Positions 23,609-33,742 of a stretch of 64,000 bases of DNA are shown here, piece by piece. The notes under the pieces are model-generated. The model was not told the origin of the DNA. It saw only the letters and a list, made by a program, of their open reading frames with translations, and did not search any database. This DNA comes from Methyloversatilis discipulorum (lineage in GTDB: Bacteria > Pseudomonadota > Gammaproteobacteria > Burkholderiales > Rhodocyclaceae). The stretch is taken from assembly GCF_000527135.1 (NCBI RefSeq), contig NZ_AZUP01000001.1, positions 2,914,001 to 2,978,000 on the forward strand, written 5' to 3'. Both the position numbers and the translations under genes were made by a program. The first letter of the stretch is position 1. Every line of letters starts with the position of its first letter.

Positions 23609-24940
23609 ATGAAAACGATGAAAGCCGCCGTACTTGCACTCACCCTTGCCGCCGCGTTCGGCGGCGCACTGCCAGCGCGGGCCGACGAAACCTGCAATTC
23701 GCCCTACACGACGAATCTGATCAAGGGGCAGGAGGATTTCGTCCATGTGTGGACGCTGGGCGTGAAGGGGATGGGTGACGAATCCGACAAGCTGGTTACG
23801 GTGGACGTGAATCCGAAGTCGAAGGACTACGGCAAGGTGGTCCACTCCGTGACGGTCGGTGGCCGCGGCGAGGCGCATCACACCGGCTTCACCGATGATC
23901 GCCGCTTCCTGTGGGCAGGCCGTCTCGACGACAACCGCATCTTCGTGTTCGACATCGCCAGCGATCCGGCGAAGCCGAAGCTGGTGCACACGATTACCGA
24001 CTTCACGCAGAAGACCGGCTACGTCGGCCCGCACACCTTCTACGCACTGCCCGGCCGGATGATGGTGCAGGCCCTGTCCAACGACAAGGACCACGGCGGC
24101 CGTACCGGGCTGGTCATCTACAACAACAAGGGCGAGTTCGTCGAAAAGTACGACATGCCGACCGGCAAGCACGGCGACGTGATGGCCGACGGCTACGGCT
24201 ACGACATCGGCATCAATCCGCAGAAGAACGCACTGCTCACCTCCAGCTTCACCGGCTGGAACAACTACATGATGGATTTCGGCAAGATGGTGAAGGATGC
24301 CGATGCGATGAAGCACTTCGGCAACACCATGGTCATGTGGGACCTGAAGTCGATGAAGCCGCAGAAGGTGATGAACGTGCCCGGCGCACCGCTGGAGATC
24401 CGCTGGTCGCTGAAGAACGGCGACAACTGGGCCTACACGGCCACCGCGCTCACCTCGAAACTCGTGCTGATCAAGCAGGACGCGAAGGGCGAGTGGCAGG
24501 CGAAGGAGGTCGGTACGGTCGGTGACCCGTCCAAGGTGCCGCTGCCGGTCGACATTTCGATCACCGCCGATGCGAAGGGGCTGTGGGTAAACACCTTCCT
24601 CGACGGCACCGCGCGCTACTTCGACATTTCCAATCCGGAGGCGCCGAAGGAGGTGTACCAGAAGGTGATCGGTTCGCAGGTCAATATGGTGAGCCAGAGC
24701 TGGGACGGCAAGCGGGTCTACTTCACCACCAGTCTGCTCGGCAACTGGGACAAGAAGGGCGGCGACGACCAGCAGTTCCTGAAGCTGTTCCACTGGGACG
24801 GCAAGGCGCTCAGCGAGAAGTTCTCGATCGACTTCTACGCGCTCAAGCTCGGTCGTGCGCACCACATGAAGTTCTCGGCCAAGCCGGCGAACACCGCCGG
24901 GCTGAAGGAGCGCTTCGCCGAACTCGCCTCGAACCGCTGA
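23609..24940 (+). CDS. mtoX: Methanethiol oxidase, SBP56 (selenium-binding protein) family
   Basis: A 443-residue beta-propeller-type protein of the SBP56/SELENBP1 family with a signal peptide (residues 1-24), so periplasmic. Conserved stretches include EAHHTGFTDDRRFLWAGRLD, KHGDVMADGYGYDIGINP, APLEIRWSLKNGDNWAYT and RAHHMKFSAKP, rich in His residues suited to copper binding. Bacterial MtoX converts methanethiol to formaldehyde, H2S and H2O2. The start at 23609 has GGAG six bases upstream. It is followed by SCO and MauG-like genes, the arrangement described for mtoX loci in methylotrophs and DMS degraders, which strongly supports the call. Confidence 0.88.
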   Translation: MKTMKAAVLALTLAAAFGGALPARADETCNSPYTTNLIKGQEDFVHVWTLGVKGMGDESDKLVTVDVNPKSKDYGKVVHSVTVGGRGEAHHTGFTDDRRFLWAGRLDDNRIFVFDIASDPAKPKLVHTITDFTQKTGYVGPHTFYALPGRMMVQALSNDKDHGGRTGLVIYNNKGEFVEKYDMPTGKHGDVMADGYGYDIGINPQKNALLTSSFTGWNNYMMDFGKMVKDADAMKHFGNTMVMWDLKSMKPQKVMNVPGAPLEIRWSLKNGDNWAYTATALTSKLVLIKQDAKGEWQAKEVGTVGDPSKVPLPVDISITADAKGLWVNTFLDGTARYFDISNPEAPKEVYQKVIGSQVNMVSQSWDGKRVYFTTSLLGNWDKKGGDDQQFLKLFHWDGKALSEKFSIDFYALKLGRAHHMKFSAKPANTAGLKERFAELASNR

Positions 24941-24954
24941 GACGAGACAGGCAC

Positions 24955-25656
24955 ATGCCGATCCTCCGCCGCGTCCGTGCGGCGGCGACCGCGCTGGTGC
25001 TGGGCGCCCTGCTGGCCGATGGCTCGCAGGGCGCATCCAATGCCGAACTCGCGCCGAGCACGCCGCATCAGGATTTCGTCGCCCCCGCCCCGGGCAGCTA
25101 CCGGCTGCCGCCGATCCAGCACGCGCCGAACGGGCGGGTGGTGGACATCGACGGCCGTACCTACGCGCTCGCCCGCTACACGCGGGATCGCGTCACGCTG
25201 CTGTCCTTCATGTACACCTATTGCGTGGATCCGGTGGGTTGCCCGCTTGCCTACGCGACGCTGACGCAGCTGCGCGAGCGCCTGCTGCGCCGGCCCGATC
25301 TGGCGCGCCAGGTCCGGCTGGTCAGCCTGTCCTTCGATCCGTCGCACGACGATGCGGCATCGATGCGCATGTATGCCGGCGCACTGGCCGATCCGAAGAG
25401 CCCGGTGCGCTGGCATTTCCTCACCACGCGCTCGGTCGCCGATCTGAAGCCGATGCTCGACGACCTCGGCCAGGACGTGTCGGTCGAACTGGACGCGCGA
25501 GGGCGGCCGACGCGGGTACTCAACCACATGCTCAAGCTCTTCCTGATCGATCGCGACGGCCGTGTCCGCGAGATCTACACCACCGCCTTCCTGATGCCTG
25601 AGGTCATGTTCAATGACATCGAAACACTCCTCCTCGAAACGCCGCGTGCGCCCTGA
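24955..25656 (+). CDS. SCO1/SenC-like copper protein of the mtoX operon
   Basis: A 233-residue thioredoxin-fold protein with an N-terminal signal or anchor (residues 1-27). In SCO proteins copper is bound by CxxxC and a distal His. Here the cysteines are Cys90 and Cys96 in YTYCVDPVGCPLAY, a CX5C spacing, and the distal His191 lies in LNHMLKLFLIDRDG. It probably delivers copper to MtoX or matures it in the periplasm, as proposed for mtoX-linked SCO genes. It starts 14 bases after mtoX, and the next gene begins inside it. Confidence 0.85.
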   Translation: MPILRRVRAAATALVLGALLADGSQGASNAELAPSTPHQDFVAPAPGSYRLPPIQHAPNGRVVDIDGRTYALARYTRDRVTLLSFMYTYCVDPVGCPLAYATLTQLRERLLRRPDLARQVRLVSLSFDPSHDDAASMRMYAGALADPKSPVRWHFLTTRSVADLKPMLDDLGQDVSVELDARGRPTRVLNHMLKLFLIDRDGRVREIYTTAFLMPEVMFNDIETLLLETPRAP

Positions 25657-26839
25657 ACACGCGCTTGCGCTAGCGCTCGCGCTGAGCGGTTGCGCCGGCG
25701 AGGTGGCGCATGATGCGGTCACGGCGGCCGTCAGTGTGCCGCTGGGCCTTCCCGTGATGCCGCATCCGCCGGACAACCCGCCCACCGCGGCGCGCATCGA
25801 ACTGGGGCGCAAGCTCTTCTTCGACCGCCGGCTGTCCTTCAACGGCACCATGTCCTGCGGCATGTGCCACGTGCCTGACCACGGCTTCACCGCCAACGAG
25901 CTGCGCATGGCGATCGGTAACGAGGGCGCCACGGTCAGGCGCAATGCGCCGACCGTGCTCAACGTGGGCTATCACCCGCGCCTGTTCCACGACGGCCGCG
26001 AGGGCGAACTGGAAGCCCAGGTGTGGGGGCCTTTCCTCGCGCACAACGAAATGGCCAACCCGTCGATCGGCCACGTGCTCGACAAGCTGCGCGCGCTGCC
26101 CGACTACCGCGGCGCGTTCGAACGCGCCTTCGACGGCCGCGGACCGACGGTCGAGACCGTGGGCCAGGCGCTGGCGAGCTACCAGCGATCGCTGGTGTCG
26201 GCCAATTCCCGCTTCGACCGCTATCGCTACGGCGGCGACACAACGGCGCTGACCGCGCAGGAGCAACAGGGGCTGGCGGTGTTCGCCGGCAAGGGACGCT
26301 GTACCACCTGTCACACGATGGGCGAGCAATCTGCGCTGTTCTCCGATTTCCGCTACCACAACACCGGCATCGGCTGGTTGCGCGGACTGCCGCAGCCGCT
26401 GGTCGAGGTCCAGCTGATTCCCGGCCTGCGCACGACGATGAGTGCCGAGCGCATCGATTCGATCGGCGAAAAGGTACCGAACGACGTCGGTCGCTTCGAA
26501 ATCACGCTCGACCCGGACGACCGCTGGGCCTACAAGACACCGATGCTGCGGAACGTGGCGCTGACCGCACCCTATATGCACGACGGCTCGCTATCGACGC
26601 TCGAAGCGGTGGTGGACTTCTACGACCGCGGCGGCGGCGGCGCGCCGGACCAGAGTCCGCTGATCGCGCCGCTGCATCTGGGCGACGACGAGAAGGCGGC
26701 ACTGGTCGCCTTCCTGAAGACGCTGACCGGCGAACACCAGCGCTGGGTCGACGAAGGTCTGCGCCAATCGACCTTCATGACCACGCTGAACCCGATCACC
26801 GAGTCCGGTCCTACGCCAACCGCCGCACACGGGCGTTGA
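25613..26839 (+). CDS. MauG/dihaem cytochrome c peroxidase family protein
   Basis: A 408-residue dihaem protein with haem sites CGMCH (residues 82-86) and CTTCH (230-234). The N-terminal LSGC (Cys27) looks like a lipobox. Other landmarks are [33 protein letters not shown] and [19 protein letters not shown]. MauG-type enzymes make protein-derived cofactors using peroxide; CcpA-type enzymes reduce H2O2. In mtoX loci the MauG-like protein is proposed to mature MtoX; removing the H2O2 produced is an alternative. The gene overlaps the SCO gene by 44 bases. Confidence 0.88.
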   Translation: MTSKHSSSKRRVRPEHALALALALSGCAGEVAHDAVTAAVSVPLGLPVMPHPPDNPPTAARIELGRKLFFDRRLSFNGTMSCGMCHVPDHGFTANELRMAIGNEGATVRRNAPTVLNVGYHPRLFHDGREGELEAQVWGPFLAHNEMANPSIGHVLDKLRALPDYRGAFERAFDGRGPTVETVGQALASYQRSLVSANSRFDRYRYGGDTTALTAQEQQGLAVFAGKGRCTTCHTMGEQSALFSDFRYHNTGIGWLRGLPQPLVEVQLIPGLRTTMSAERIDSIGEKVPNDVGRFEITLDPDDRWAYKTPMLRNVALTAPYMHDGSLSTLEAVVDFYDRGGGGAPDQSPLIAPLHLGDDEKAALVAFLKTLTGEHQRWVDEGLRQSTFMTTLNPITESGPTPTAAHGR

Positions 26840-26963
26840 GCGGCAGCCCGCCCTGTGCTGGCCGACGGGGCGAGGCAGCGCGTGCTTTTCAGCGCCGAAC
26901 TTGCAACAATTGCGTCCTTTTGCGGCCCTTGCCGGGGCCGCGCACGCAATCGAGGGCACGCAG

Positions 26964-27530
<567 letters not shown>

Positions 27531-27724
27531 CTGTTAAGGATTGTCTCGATCGACCGCGCGAGCGGTCTGCAAAAATCGGTCAAGTCCCGCGCTTTCAAGG
27601 ACTTGTGTGCATAGCAGCAAAGAGCGTCCGCCGGGGGCCGGCGAAAGCGTGACTTTATGAACGGTCGTGCACCGCGCCCCTGCCTACACTCCGCCTCACT
27701 TTCAGATTTCAGGCGGAGATTCAC

Positions 27725-28390
27725 ATGTTCAAGAGCATTCTCGTGGCGTCGGGCATCGCGCTGGCGTCCTTCGGCGCAGCCGCGGTCGAGTCGAACCAGA
27801 TCGACGGCCTCTACAACACCGGCGCCGGCCTGGCCTCCGGCAAGATCGACACGCATTACAGCTTCGAAGCGATCAGCGGCACCGCCGTCGGTACCGACGG
27901 CCACGGCGTCACCACCCGCCAGACCGGCCTGAACTCGATGTTCTACGCCTGGCTGGACAACACCGCCGACTCGAAGTGGCTGACGCCGACCGCCAATGCA
28001 CGTCAGAGCTACGACCCGACCGAGCCGGGCCTGTACAAGTGGTCCATCTCCTTCGACCTGACGGGTCTGGACATCACCTCCGCCTGGATCACCGGCCGCT
28101 GGGCCGCCGACAACAATGGCTACATCCAGTTGAACGGCACGACGATTTCGAGCGGATCGGCGCTGGATTCCTGGACCTCTTTCTCGGCCACCGCCGGCTT
28201 CCTGAACGGTGTGAACACGCTGGACTTCTTCGTCAGCAATATCGCGCAGAAGGTCGGCAACGCCACCGGCGTGCGCGTCGAATTCCTCGACAGCTACGCG
28301 GTCGCGGCAGTGCCGGAACCCGAGTCGTGGGCGCTCATCGTCGCCGGTCTGGCGGTGGTCGGCGCGATTGCACGCCGCCGCATCGGCTGA
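27725..28390 (+). CDS. PEP-CTERM sorting domain-containing exported protein
   Basis: A 221-residue protein with a signal peptide (residues 1-20) and a classic C-terminal sorting signal: VPEPESWALIVAGLAVVGA followed by ARRRIG. The PEP motif, hydrophobic span and basic end are recognised by exosortase (EpsH/XrtA-type) for anchoring and export to the exopolysaccharide matrix. The body is Gly/Ser/Thr-rich with a jelly-roll-like pattern (TGRWAADNNGYIQLNGTTIS). GGCGGAG precedes the ATG. No exosortase gene is in the window. It ends in a strong terminator and is transcribed alone. Surface or matrix function is inferred. Confidence 0.92.
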   Translation: MFKSILVASGIALASFGAAAVESNQIDGLYNTGAGLASGKIDTHYSFEAISGTAVGTDGHGVTTRQTGLNSMFYAWLDNTADSKWLTPTANARQSYDPTEPGLYKWSISFDLTGLDITSAWITGRWAADNNGYIQLNGTTISSGSALDSWTSFSATAGFLNGVNTLDFFVSNIAQKVGNATGVRVEFLDSYAVAAVPEPESWALIVAGLAVVGAIARRRIG

Positions 28391-28417
28391 GCACGCCTTA
28401 CACCTTGTTTCACCCTG

Positions 28418-28448
28418 CGGGGCCGCCTTGTGCGGCCCCGATTGTTTT
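28418..28448 (+). terminator. Rho-independent terminator after the PEP-CTERM gene
   Basis: A perfect nine-base stem, CGGGGCCGC with GCGGCCCCG, five-base loop, then ATTGTTTT. It lies 28 bases after the stop codon. Confidence 0.85.
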
Positions 28449-28550
28449 GCAATCTCGAACTGATACCATCGCGCGCTTCAAGCCTGCAGTCCTGCTGCAG
28501 TCCGGGGGCGCCGAGTCGGGTGCCCTCTTTTACTTTGAAGGTTGGGTGCC

Positions 28551-30803
28551 ATGCGCTTCGAGTTTCCGATCATCATCATCGACGAGGACTTCCGCTCGGA
28601 AAACGCCTCCGGCCTCGGCATACGCGCGCTGGCCGAAGCGATCGAGAAGGAAGGTCCGGGCGTGCTGGGCGTCACCAGCTACGGTGACCTGACCTCGTTC
28701 GCGCAGCAGCAGAGCCGGGCCTCGACCTTCATCCTGTCGATCGACGATGAGGAATTCGGCAGCGGCAGCGAAGCCGAGATCGAGGCGGTGCTGACCAATC
28801 TGCGCGATTTCGTCGCCGAGATCCGCCGCCGCAACGCCGACATCCCCATCTTCCTGTACGGCGAGACGCGCACCACGCGCCACATTCCGAACGACATCCT
28901 GCGCGAGCTGCACGGCTTCATCCACATGTTCGAGGACACGCCGGAGTTCGTCGCCCGCTACATCGTGCGCGAGGCGCGTGCCTACCTCGATTCGCTGCCG
29001 CCGCCCTTCTTCCGCGCACTCACCCACTACGCGCAGGACGGTTCCTATTCGTGGCACTGCCCCGGCCACTCCGGCGGCGTGGCCTTCCTGAAGAGCCCGG
29101 TCGGTCGCATGTTCCACCAGTTCTTCGGCGAGAACATGCTGCGCGCCGACGTCTGCAACGCGGTCGAGGAACTGGGCCAGCTGCTCGACCACACCGGCCC
29201 GGTGGCGGCATCGGAACGCAACGCGGCGCGCATCTTCCATTCCGACCATCTGTACTTCGTCACCAACGGCACGTCCACGTCGAACAAGATGGTGTGGCAC
29301 TCAACCGTGGCGCCGGGCGACATCGTCGTGGTGGACCGCAACTGTCACAAGTCCATCCTGCACTCCATCATCATGACCGGCGCGATTCCGGTCTTCCTGA
29401 CGCCGACCCGCAACCACTACGGCATCATCGGCCCGATCCCGCAGTCCGAGTTCAGCCCGGACGTGATCCGCGCGAAGATCGAAGCCAACCCGTTCGCGCG
29501 CGAGGCGGTGAACAAGAAGCCGCGCATCCTCACCATCACGCAATCGACCTACGACGGCGTGCTGTACAACGTCGAGGCGATCAAGGATGTGCTGGATGGC
29601 GAGATCGACACGCTGCACTTCGACGAAGCCTGGCTGCCGCACGCCGCTTTCCACGACTTCTACGGCGACTACCACGCGATCGGCGAAGGCCGTCCGCGCT
29701 GCAAGGAGTCGATGATTTTCTCGACCCAGTCGACGCACAAACTGCTGGCCGGCCTGTCGCAGGCTTCGCAGATCCTGGTACAGGACTCGCAGACGCGCTC
29801 GCTCGACCGCGACGTGTTCAACGAGGCCTACCTGATGCACACCTCGACCAGCCCGCAGTACGCCATCATCGCCTCGTGCGACGTGGCGGCAGCGATGATG
29901 GAGCCGCCGGGCGGCACCGCGCTGGTCGAGGAGTCACTGGCCGAGGCGGTCGAGTTCCGTCGCGCGATGCGCAAGGTCGACGCCGAATTCGGTGCCGACT
30001 GGTGGTTCAAGGTGTGGGGCCCTGACCACCTCGCCGACGAGGGTCTGGGCACGCGCGAGGACTGGACGCTGCGCGCCGGCGAACGCTGGCACGGCTTCGG
30101 CGACCTGGCCGACGGCTTCAACATGCTGGACCCGATCAAGGCAACGGTGATCACCCCGGGCCTGGACGTCGATGGAGACTTCGCCGACTGGGGCATCCCG
30201 GCCGGCATCCTGACGCGCTACCTGTCAGAGCACGGCATCATCGTCGAGAAGACCGGCCTGTACAGCTTCTTCATCATGTTCACCATCGGCATCACCAAGG
30301 GCCGCTGGAACACCATGGTGACCGAGCTGCAGCAGTTCAAGGACGACTACGACAACAACCAGCCGCTGTGGCGCGTGATGCCCGAATTCGTCGCCGCCCA
30401 CCCGCGCTACGAGCGGGTCGGCTTGCGCGACCTGTGCGTGCGCATCCACGAGATGTACAAGAAGCACGACATCGCGCGCCTGACCACGGAAATGTACCTG
30501 TCGCCGATGGAGCCGGCGATGAAGCCGGCCGACGCCTGGGCACGCATGGCCCACCGCGAGATCGACCGCGTGGCCATCGACGAACTGGAAGGCCGCATCA
30601 CCAGCGTGCTGCTGACGCCCTATCCGCCGGGCATCCCGCTGCTGATTCCGGGCGAGCGCTTCAACCGCACCATCGTCAATTACCTGCGCTTCGCGCGTGA
30701 GTTCAACCGCGCCTTCCCCGGCTTCGAAACCGACATCCACGGTCTGGTCGGGACCGGCGAAGGCGACGCGCTGGATTACGCGGTCGACTGCGTGCGCGAC
30801 TGA
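28551..30803 (+). CDS. Arginine/lysine/ornithine decarboxylase, PLP fold type I
   Basis: A 750-residue decarboxylase with an N-terminal receiver-like wing domain (residues 1-125, starting FEFPIIIIDEDF), a PLP-binding core with SWHCPGHSGGVAFLKSP, TNGTSTSNKMVW, the Asp in LHFDEAWLPHA and the PLP-lysine in STQSTHKLLAGLSQAS, and a C-terminal domain. It forms polyamine precursors or consumes protons by making agmatine, cadaverine or putrescine. Substrate cannot be fixed by eye. ATG at 28551 matches the family start. It is convergent with folA, with only 18 bases between them. Confidence 0.93.
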   Translation: MRFEFPIIIIDEDFRSENASGLGIRALAEAIEKEGPGVLGVTSYGDLTSFAQQQSRASTFILSIDDEEFGSGSEAEIEAVLTNLRDFVAEIRRRNADIPIFLYGETRTTRHIPNDILRELHGFIHMFEDTPEFVARYIVREARAYLDSLPPPFFRALTHYAQDGSYSWHCPGHSGGVAFLKSPVGRMFHQFFGENMLRADVCNAVEELGQLLDHTGPVAASERNAARIFHSDHLYFVTNGTSTSNKMVWHSTVAPGDIVVVDRNCHKSILHSIIMTGAIPVFLTPTRNHYGIIGPIPQSEFSPDVIRAKIEANPFAREAVNKKPRILTITQSTYDGVLYNVEAIKDVLDGEIDTLHFDEAWLPHAAFHDFYGDYHAIGEGRPRCKESMIFSTQSTHKLLAGLSQASQILVQDSQTRSLDRDVFNEAYLMHTSTSPQYAIIASCDVAAAMMEPPGGTALVEESLAEAVEFRRAMRKVDAEFGADWWFKVWGPDHLADEGLGTREDWTLRAGERWHGFGDLADGFNMLDPIKATVITPGLDVDGDFADWGIPAGILTRYLSEHGIIVEKTGLYSFFIMFTIGITKGRWNTMVTELQQFKDDYDNNQPLWRVMPEFVAAHPRYERVGLRDLCVRIHEMYKKHDIARLTTEMYLSPMEPAMKPADAWARMAHREIDRVAIDELEGRITSVLLTPYPPGIPLLIPGERFNRTIVNYLRFAREFNRAFPGFETDIHGLVGTGEGDALDYAVDCVRD

Positions 30804-30821
30804 AGGCGATCGGCGACGCGC

Positions 30822-31325
30822 CTAGCGCGGCTGCGCCGTGCGCCGCGCGTAATCAACGAAGGCGTAGCGCAGGCCGGCGGCGCTGACCGCTTCTTCGCGC
30901 GCCGTTTCCTGCCAGGCGCTGTGGTCGTAGTCGGGGAAGCGCGTGTCGCCGTCGAAGGCGTCGGCGATTTCGGTCAGCAGCAGACGATCGACCCGCGGCA
31001 GCGCCAGCGCGTAAAGCTGCGCGCCGCCGATCACGAACGCTTCGTCGCCGCCCTCCACCGTCGCCGCCAGCTCGACCGCCGCGTCGAGCGACGGCACCAC
31101 CCGCGCGCCGGCGATGTCCAGCCCGTCCTGCCGGCTCACCACGATGCTGGTGCGCCCGGGCAGCGGCCGGCCCAGCGAGTCCCAGGTCTTGCGCCCCATG
31201 ATGATGGGGTGGCCCATGGTCAGTGCGCGGAAGCGCCTCAGGTCCTCCGGCAGGTGCCACGGCATGCCGTTGTCGCGACCTATCATGCCGTTGGCGGCCA
31301 GTGCGGCGATCAGCGACAGCTTCAT
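30822..31325 (-). CDS. folA: Dihydrofolate reductase
   Basis: A 167-residue DHFR producing tetrahydrofolate from dihydrofolate with NADPH. Recognisable segments are [20 protein letters not shown], the active-site acid in [33 protein letters not shown] and the NADPH site VIGGAQLYA. Homology starts at the ATG at 31325. Its start overlaps the thyA stop by four bases (ATGA), so the two genes that cycle folate during dTMP synthesis are translationally coupled. Confidence 0.97.
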   Translation of the reverse strand: MKLSLIAALAANGMIGRDNGMPWHLPEDLRRFRALTMGHPIIMGRKTWDSLGRPLPGRTSIVVSRQDGLDIAGARVVPSLDAAVELAATVEGGDEAFVIGGAQLYALALPRVDRLLLTEIADAFDGDTRFPDYDHSAWQETAREEAVSAAGLRYAFVDYARRTAQPR

Positions 31326-32116
31326 ACGGCCACCGGCGCCGGGATGTGCGGCCACGGGTCGTAGCCGTCGAGCCGGAAATCTTCCGGGCGGAAGGCGAAC
31401 AGATCGCTTACTTCAGGGTTGATCCACATGGTGGGCAGCGGCCGCGGCGTGCGCGTGAGCTGCAACTGGGCCTGTTCCAGGTGGTTCGAATAGAGGTGGG
31501 CATCGCCCAGCGTATGGACGAATTCGCCCGGCTGCAGGCCGCACACCTGCGCCACCATCATCGTCAGCAGCGCGTAACTCGCTATATTGAAAGGCACACC
31601 GAGAAATATGTCAGCGCTGCGCTGGTACAGCTGGCAGGACAATCGACCGTCTGCAACGTAGAACTGGAACAGTGCGTGGCAGGGCGGCAGCTTCATCGAC
31701 GGTATTTCCGCCGGGTTCCATGCACTGACGATGTGCCGGCGCGAATCCGGGTTGTTGCGCAGGCCGGCCAGCAGTTCGCTGATCTGGTCGATGTGGCGGC
31801 CGTCCGGCGTCGGCCAGCTGCGCCACTGGGCGCCGTAGACCGGACCGAGGTCGCCGTTTTCGTCGGCCCATTCGTCCCAGATGCTGACGCCGTGTTCCTT
31901 CAGCCAGGCGATATTGGTGTCGCCGCGCAGGAACCACAGCAGTTCGACAATGATGGAACGCAGGTGCAGTTTCTTGGTGGTCAGCACCGGAAAGCCCTGC
32001 GCGAGGTCGAAGCGCATCTGCCAGCCGAACACCGAACGGGTGCCGGTGCCGGTGCGGTCGGTCTTGACCGTGCCGTGTTCCAGCACGTGTCGCATGAGAT
32101 CGAGATATTGCTGCAT
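31322..32116 (-). CDS. thyA: Thymidylate synthase
   Basis: A 264-residue ThyA of standard length that methylates dUMP to dTMP using methylene-tetrahydrofolate. The catalytic cysteine lies in [12 protein letters not shown], with [11 protein letters not shown] near the N-terminus and [15 protein letters not shown] downstream. It is the first gene of a thyA-folA pair. Divergent from the uncharacterised gene at 32273, with about 156 bases between for promoters. Together with dcd it covers the local dTMP pathway. Confidence 0.98.
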   Translation of the reverse strand: MQQYLDLMRHVLEHGTVKTDRTGTGTRSVFGWQMRFDLAQGFPVLTTKKLHLRSIIVELLWFLRGDTNIAWLKEHGVSIWDEWADENGDLGPVYGAQWRSWPTPDGRHIDQISELLAGLRNNPDSRRHIVSAWNPAEIPSMKLPPCHALFQFYVADGRLSCQLYQRSADIFLGVPFNIASYALLTMMVAQVCGLQPGEFVHTLGDAHLYSNHLEQAQLQLTRTPRPLPTMWINPEVSDLFAFRPEDFRLDGYDPWPHIPAPVAV

Positions 32117-32272
32117 GGCAAAGTTTGCGCAGTCGCGTTACGCTACAGGGTCGGGATTCTAGACCACTCCGGTCGGCCATCCCGTGACGCGGCGGCAGCG
32201 GATCGCCGCGCGGCACAAAACATTCATACAGGTGTCAGTCAGGTACAGCCCTGAGTGGCGGAGGTGGCAGGT

Positions 32273-33742
32273 ATGTTCGGCGTGTTCTCTTCATCCCCGG
32301 CAAGCGTGCTCGGCAATCCGGCCGAGCTTCGTCGCGTGCTGGCCGAAATCGCCGCCGCCCAGCCGGATCTGGCCATCAACGAACTGACCGGCTGGGTCGA
32401 ATCGGTCGGCGACGCCACCAATATCGATCTGGCGCACCACGTCAATCTGCTTTACCAGTTTGATTCCAGCGCCCAGCCTCATCTGCGCAAACTCGACCAG
32501 ATCTACGCCGACGACCCTGAAGGCAAGGACGTGGTGTGGCGCACCGGCCGCGACTTCTGGTCCATCCTGTCGTCCGCCTACGAGGTGGCGCTCGATCGCT
32601 ACATTTCCGACCCGACGCATGCGTCGGTGCTGAGCGGCCTGTCGCGTCTCGCTTCGCGCACGGTGCGCGCCTGCCGCCAGCGCTTCAAGTGGGACGTCTA
32701 TCACAACGGTCCGGTCGACGCCGGACTGTGGCAGGTGGCCGGCCAGGCCTATCTGCTGGCGCAGGCCTCCGGTGCCGAGGCGCGCGAGGTGGTCAATGCG
32801 GCCGACGAAGTGCCGACCTCGGTCGAACGCGAATACCTGCGACTCATCGCACTGCACGTGGCAGCGCCGGAAGGTCTGGTACCGGACAGCGTCCGTCTGG
32901 CCGAACAGCTGACCGGCTATTTCGCCGCGCGCTACTCGATGTCGCCGACCATCGAACGGGGCAGCACGCACTGGCTCGACGCCAACCAACCGGCACCGCC
33001 GCTGCGTCTGGTGCGCGCGCCACAGCAGGTCGATGGCATCCGCTTCTTCTCCGGCATCGCCGCGGCCGACGCGGCGCTGGCGCTGGCCCGTCGCGTCGAG
33101 GGCGGCGACCTGCCGGACGCGCTCAGTCTCGACGACATGCCGGAGCGCGACCAGCTGGCGAAGCTGCTGCGCCATCTGGCGATGAACTGGGCGCTCGACC
33201 CGCCGACCCGCCAGTACCGTCGCCACTCGCTCGGCGGCGCGCTGGCGGTGGCCAATGGCATCAAGCACCTGCACCACGTGCTGCGTGGCGCGCGCGACGA
33301 GGCGGTGATCTACCGCTGGGAAATGTCGGACGCCAGCCTCGGCGGCATCGGGGCCACCGCGCCGACCGCCAGTGCGGAATGGGTGCGCGTCGGTTCGCTG
33401 GTCGGCATGCAGCCCTCGGGCGGCGACAACTGGCTGGTCGGTGTCGTGCGCCGCTATCTGCGCGGGCGCGATGCGCGCGGCACGGTAGGCATCGAAACGC
33501 TGTCGACGACCGCCCGCCCGCTCGAAGTCTTTTCCGAAAGACAGAGCGGAGAAGCGGTGGCGCTCGACGATCCGGTCAGCGGCGCGGTGGTGCGCCTGGC
33601 CATCAATGGCACCGGTTATTCGGCCGAGTACCCGCTGCACGCGTCGATCAACGGCCGCCATGTGCGGCTCGACCCGGTCGAACTGATCGAGCGCGGCACC
33701 AACTTCGACCTCGCCCGCTTCCGCGTCAGCGACTTCCGCTGA
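32273..33742 (+). CDS. Conserved hypothetical protein, 489 residues
   Basis: I do not recognise a named family with certainty. The protein is cytosolic, without signal or membrane helix. The N-terminal two thirds are helical and repeat-like (NELTGWVESVGDATNIDLAH, then WRTGRDFWSILSSAYEVALD). The C-terminal 150 residues look like beta-rich modules (WVRVGSLVGMQPSGGDNWLVGVVRRYLRGRD) that resemble a PilZ-like barrel found in betaproteobacterial proteins annotated as c-di-GMP binding, but the RxxxR motif is not clear. Start at 32273 has GGAGG upstream. Its end overlaps the convergent yqiA-like gene by 17 bases. Confidence 0.75.
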   Translation: MFGVFSSSPASVLGNPAELRRVLAEIAAAQPDLAINELTGWVESVGDATNIDLAHHVNLLYQFDSSAQPHLRKLDQIYADDPEGKDVVWRTGRDFWSILSSAYEVALDRYISDPTHASVLSGLSRLASRTVRACRQRFKWDVYHNGPVDAGLWQVAGQAYLLAQASGAEAREVVNAADEVPTSVEREYLRLIALHVAAPEGLVPDSVRLAEQLTGYFAARYSMSPTIERGSTHWLDANQPAPPLRLVRAPQQVDGIRFFSGIAAADAALALARRVEGGDLPDALSLDDMPERDQLAKLLRHLAMNWALDPPTRQYRRHSLGGALAVANGIKHLHHVLRGARDEAVIYRWEMSDASLGGIGATAPTASAEWVRVGSLVGMQPSGGDNWLVGVVRRYLRGRDARGTVGIETLSTTARPLEVFSERQSGEAVALDDPVSGAVVRLAINGTGYSAEYPLHASINGRHVRLDPVELIERGTNFDLARFRVSDFR

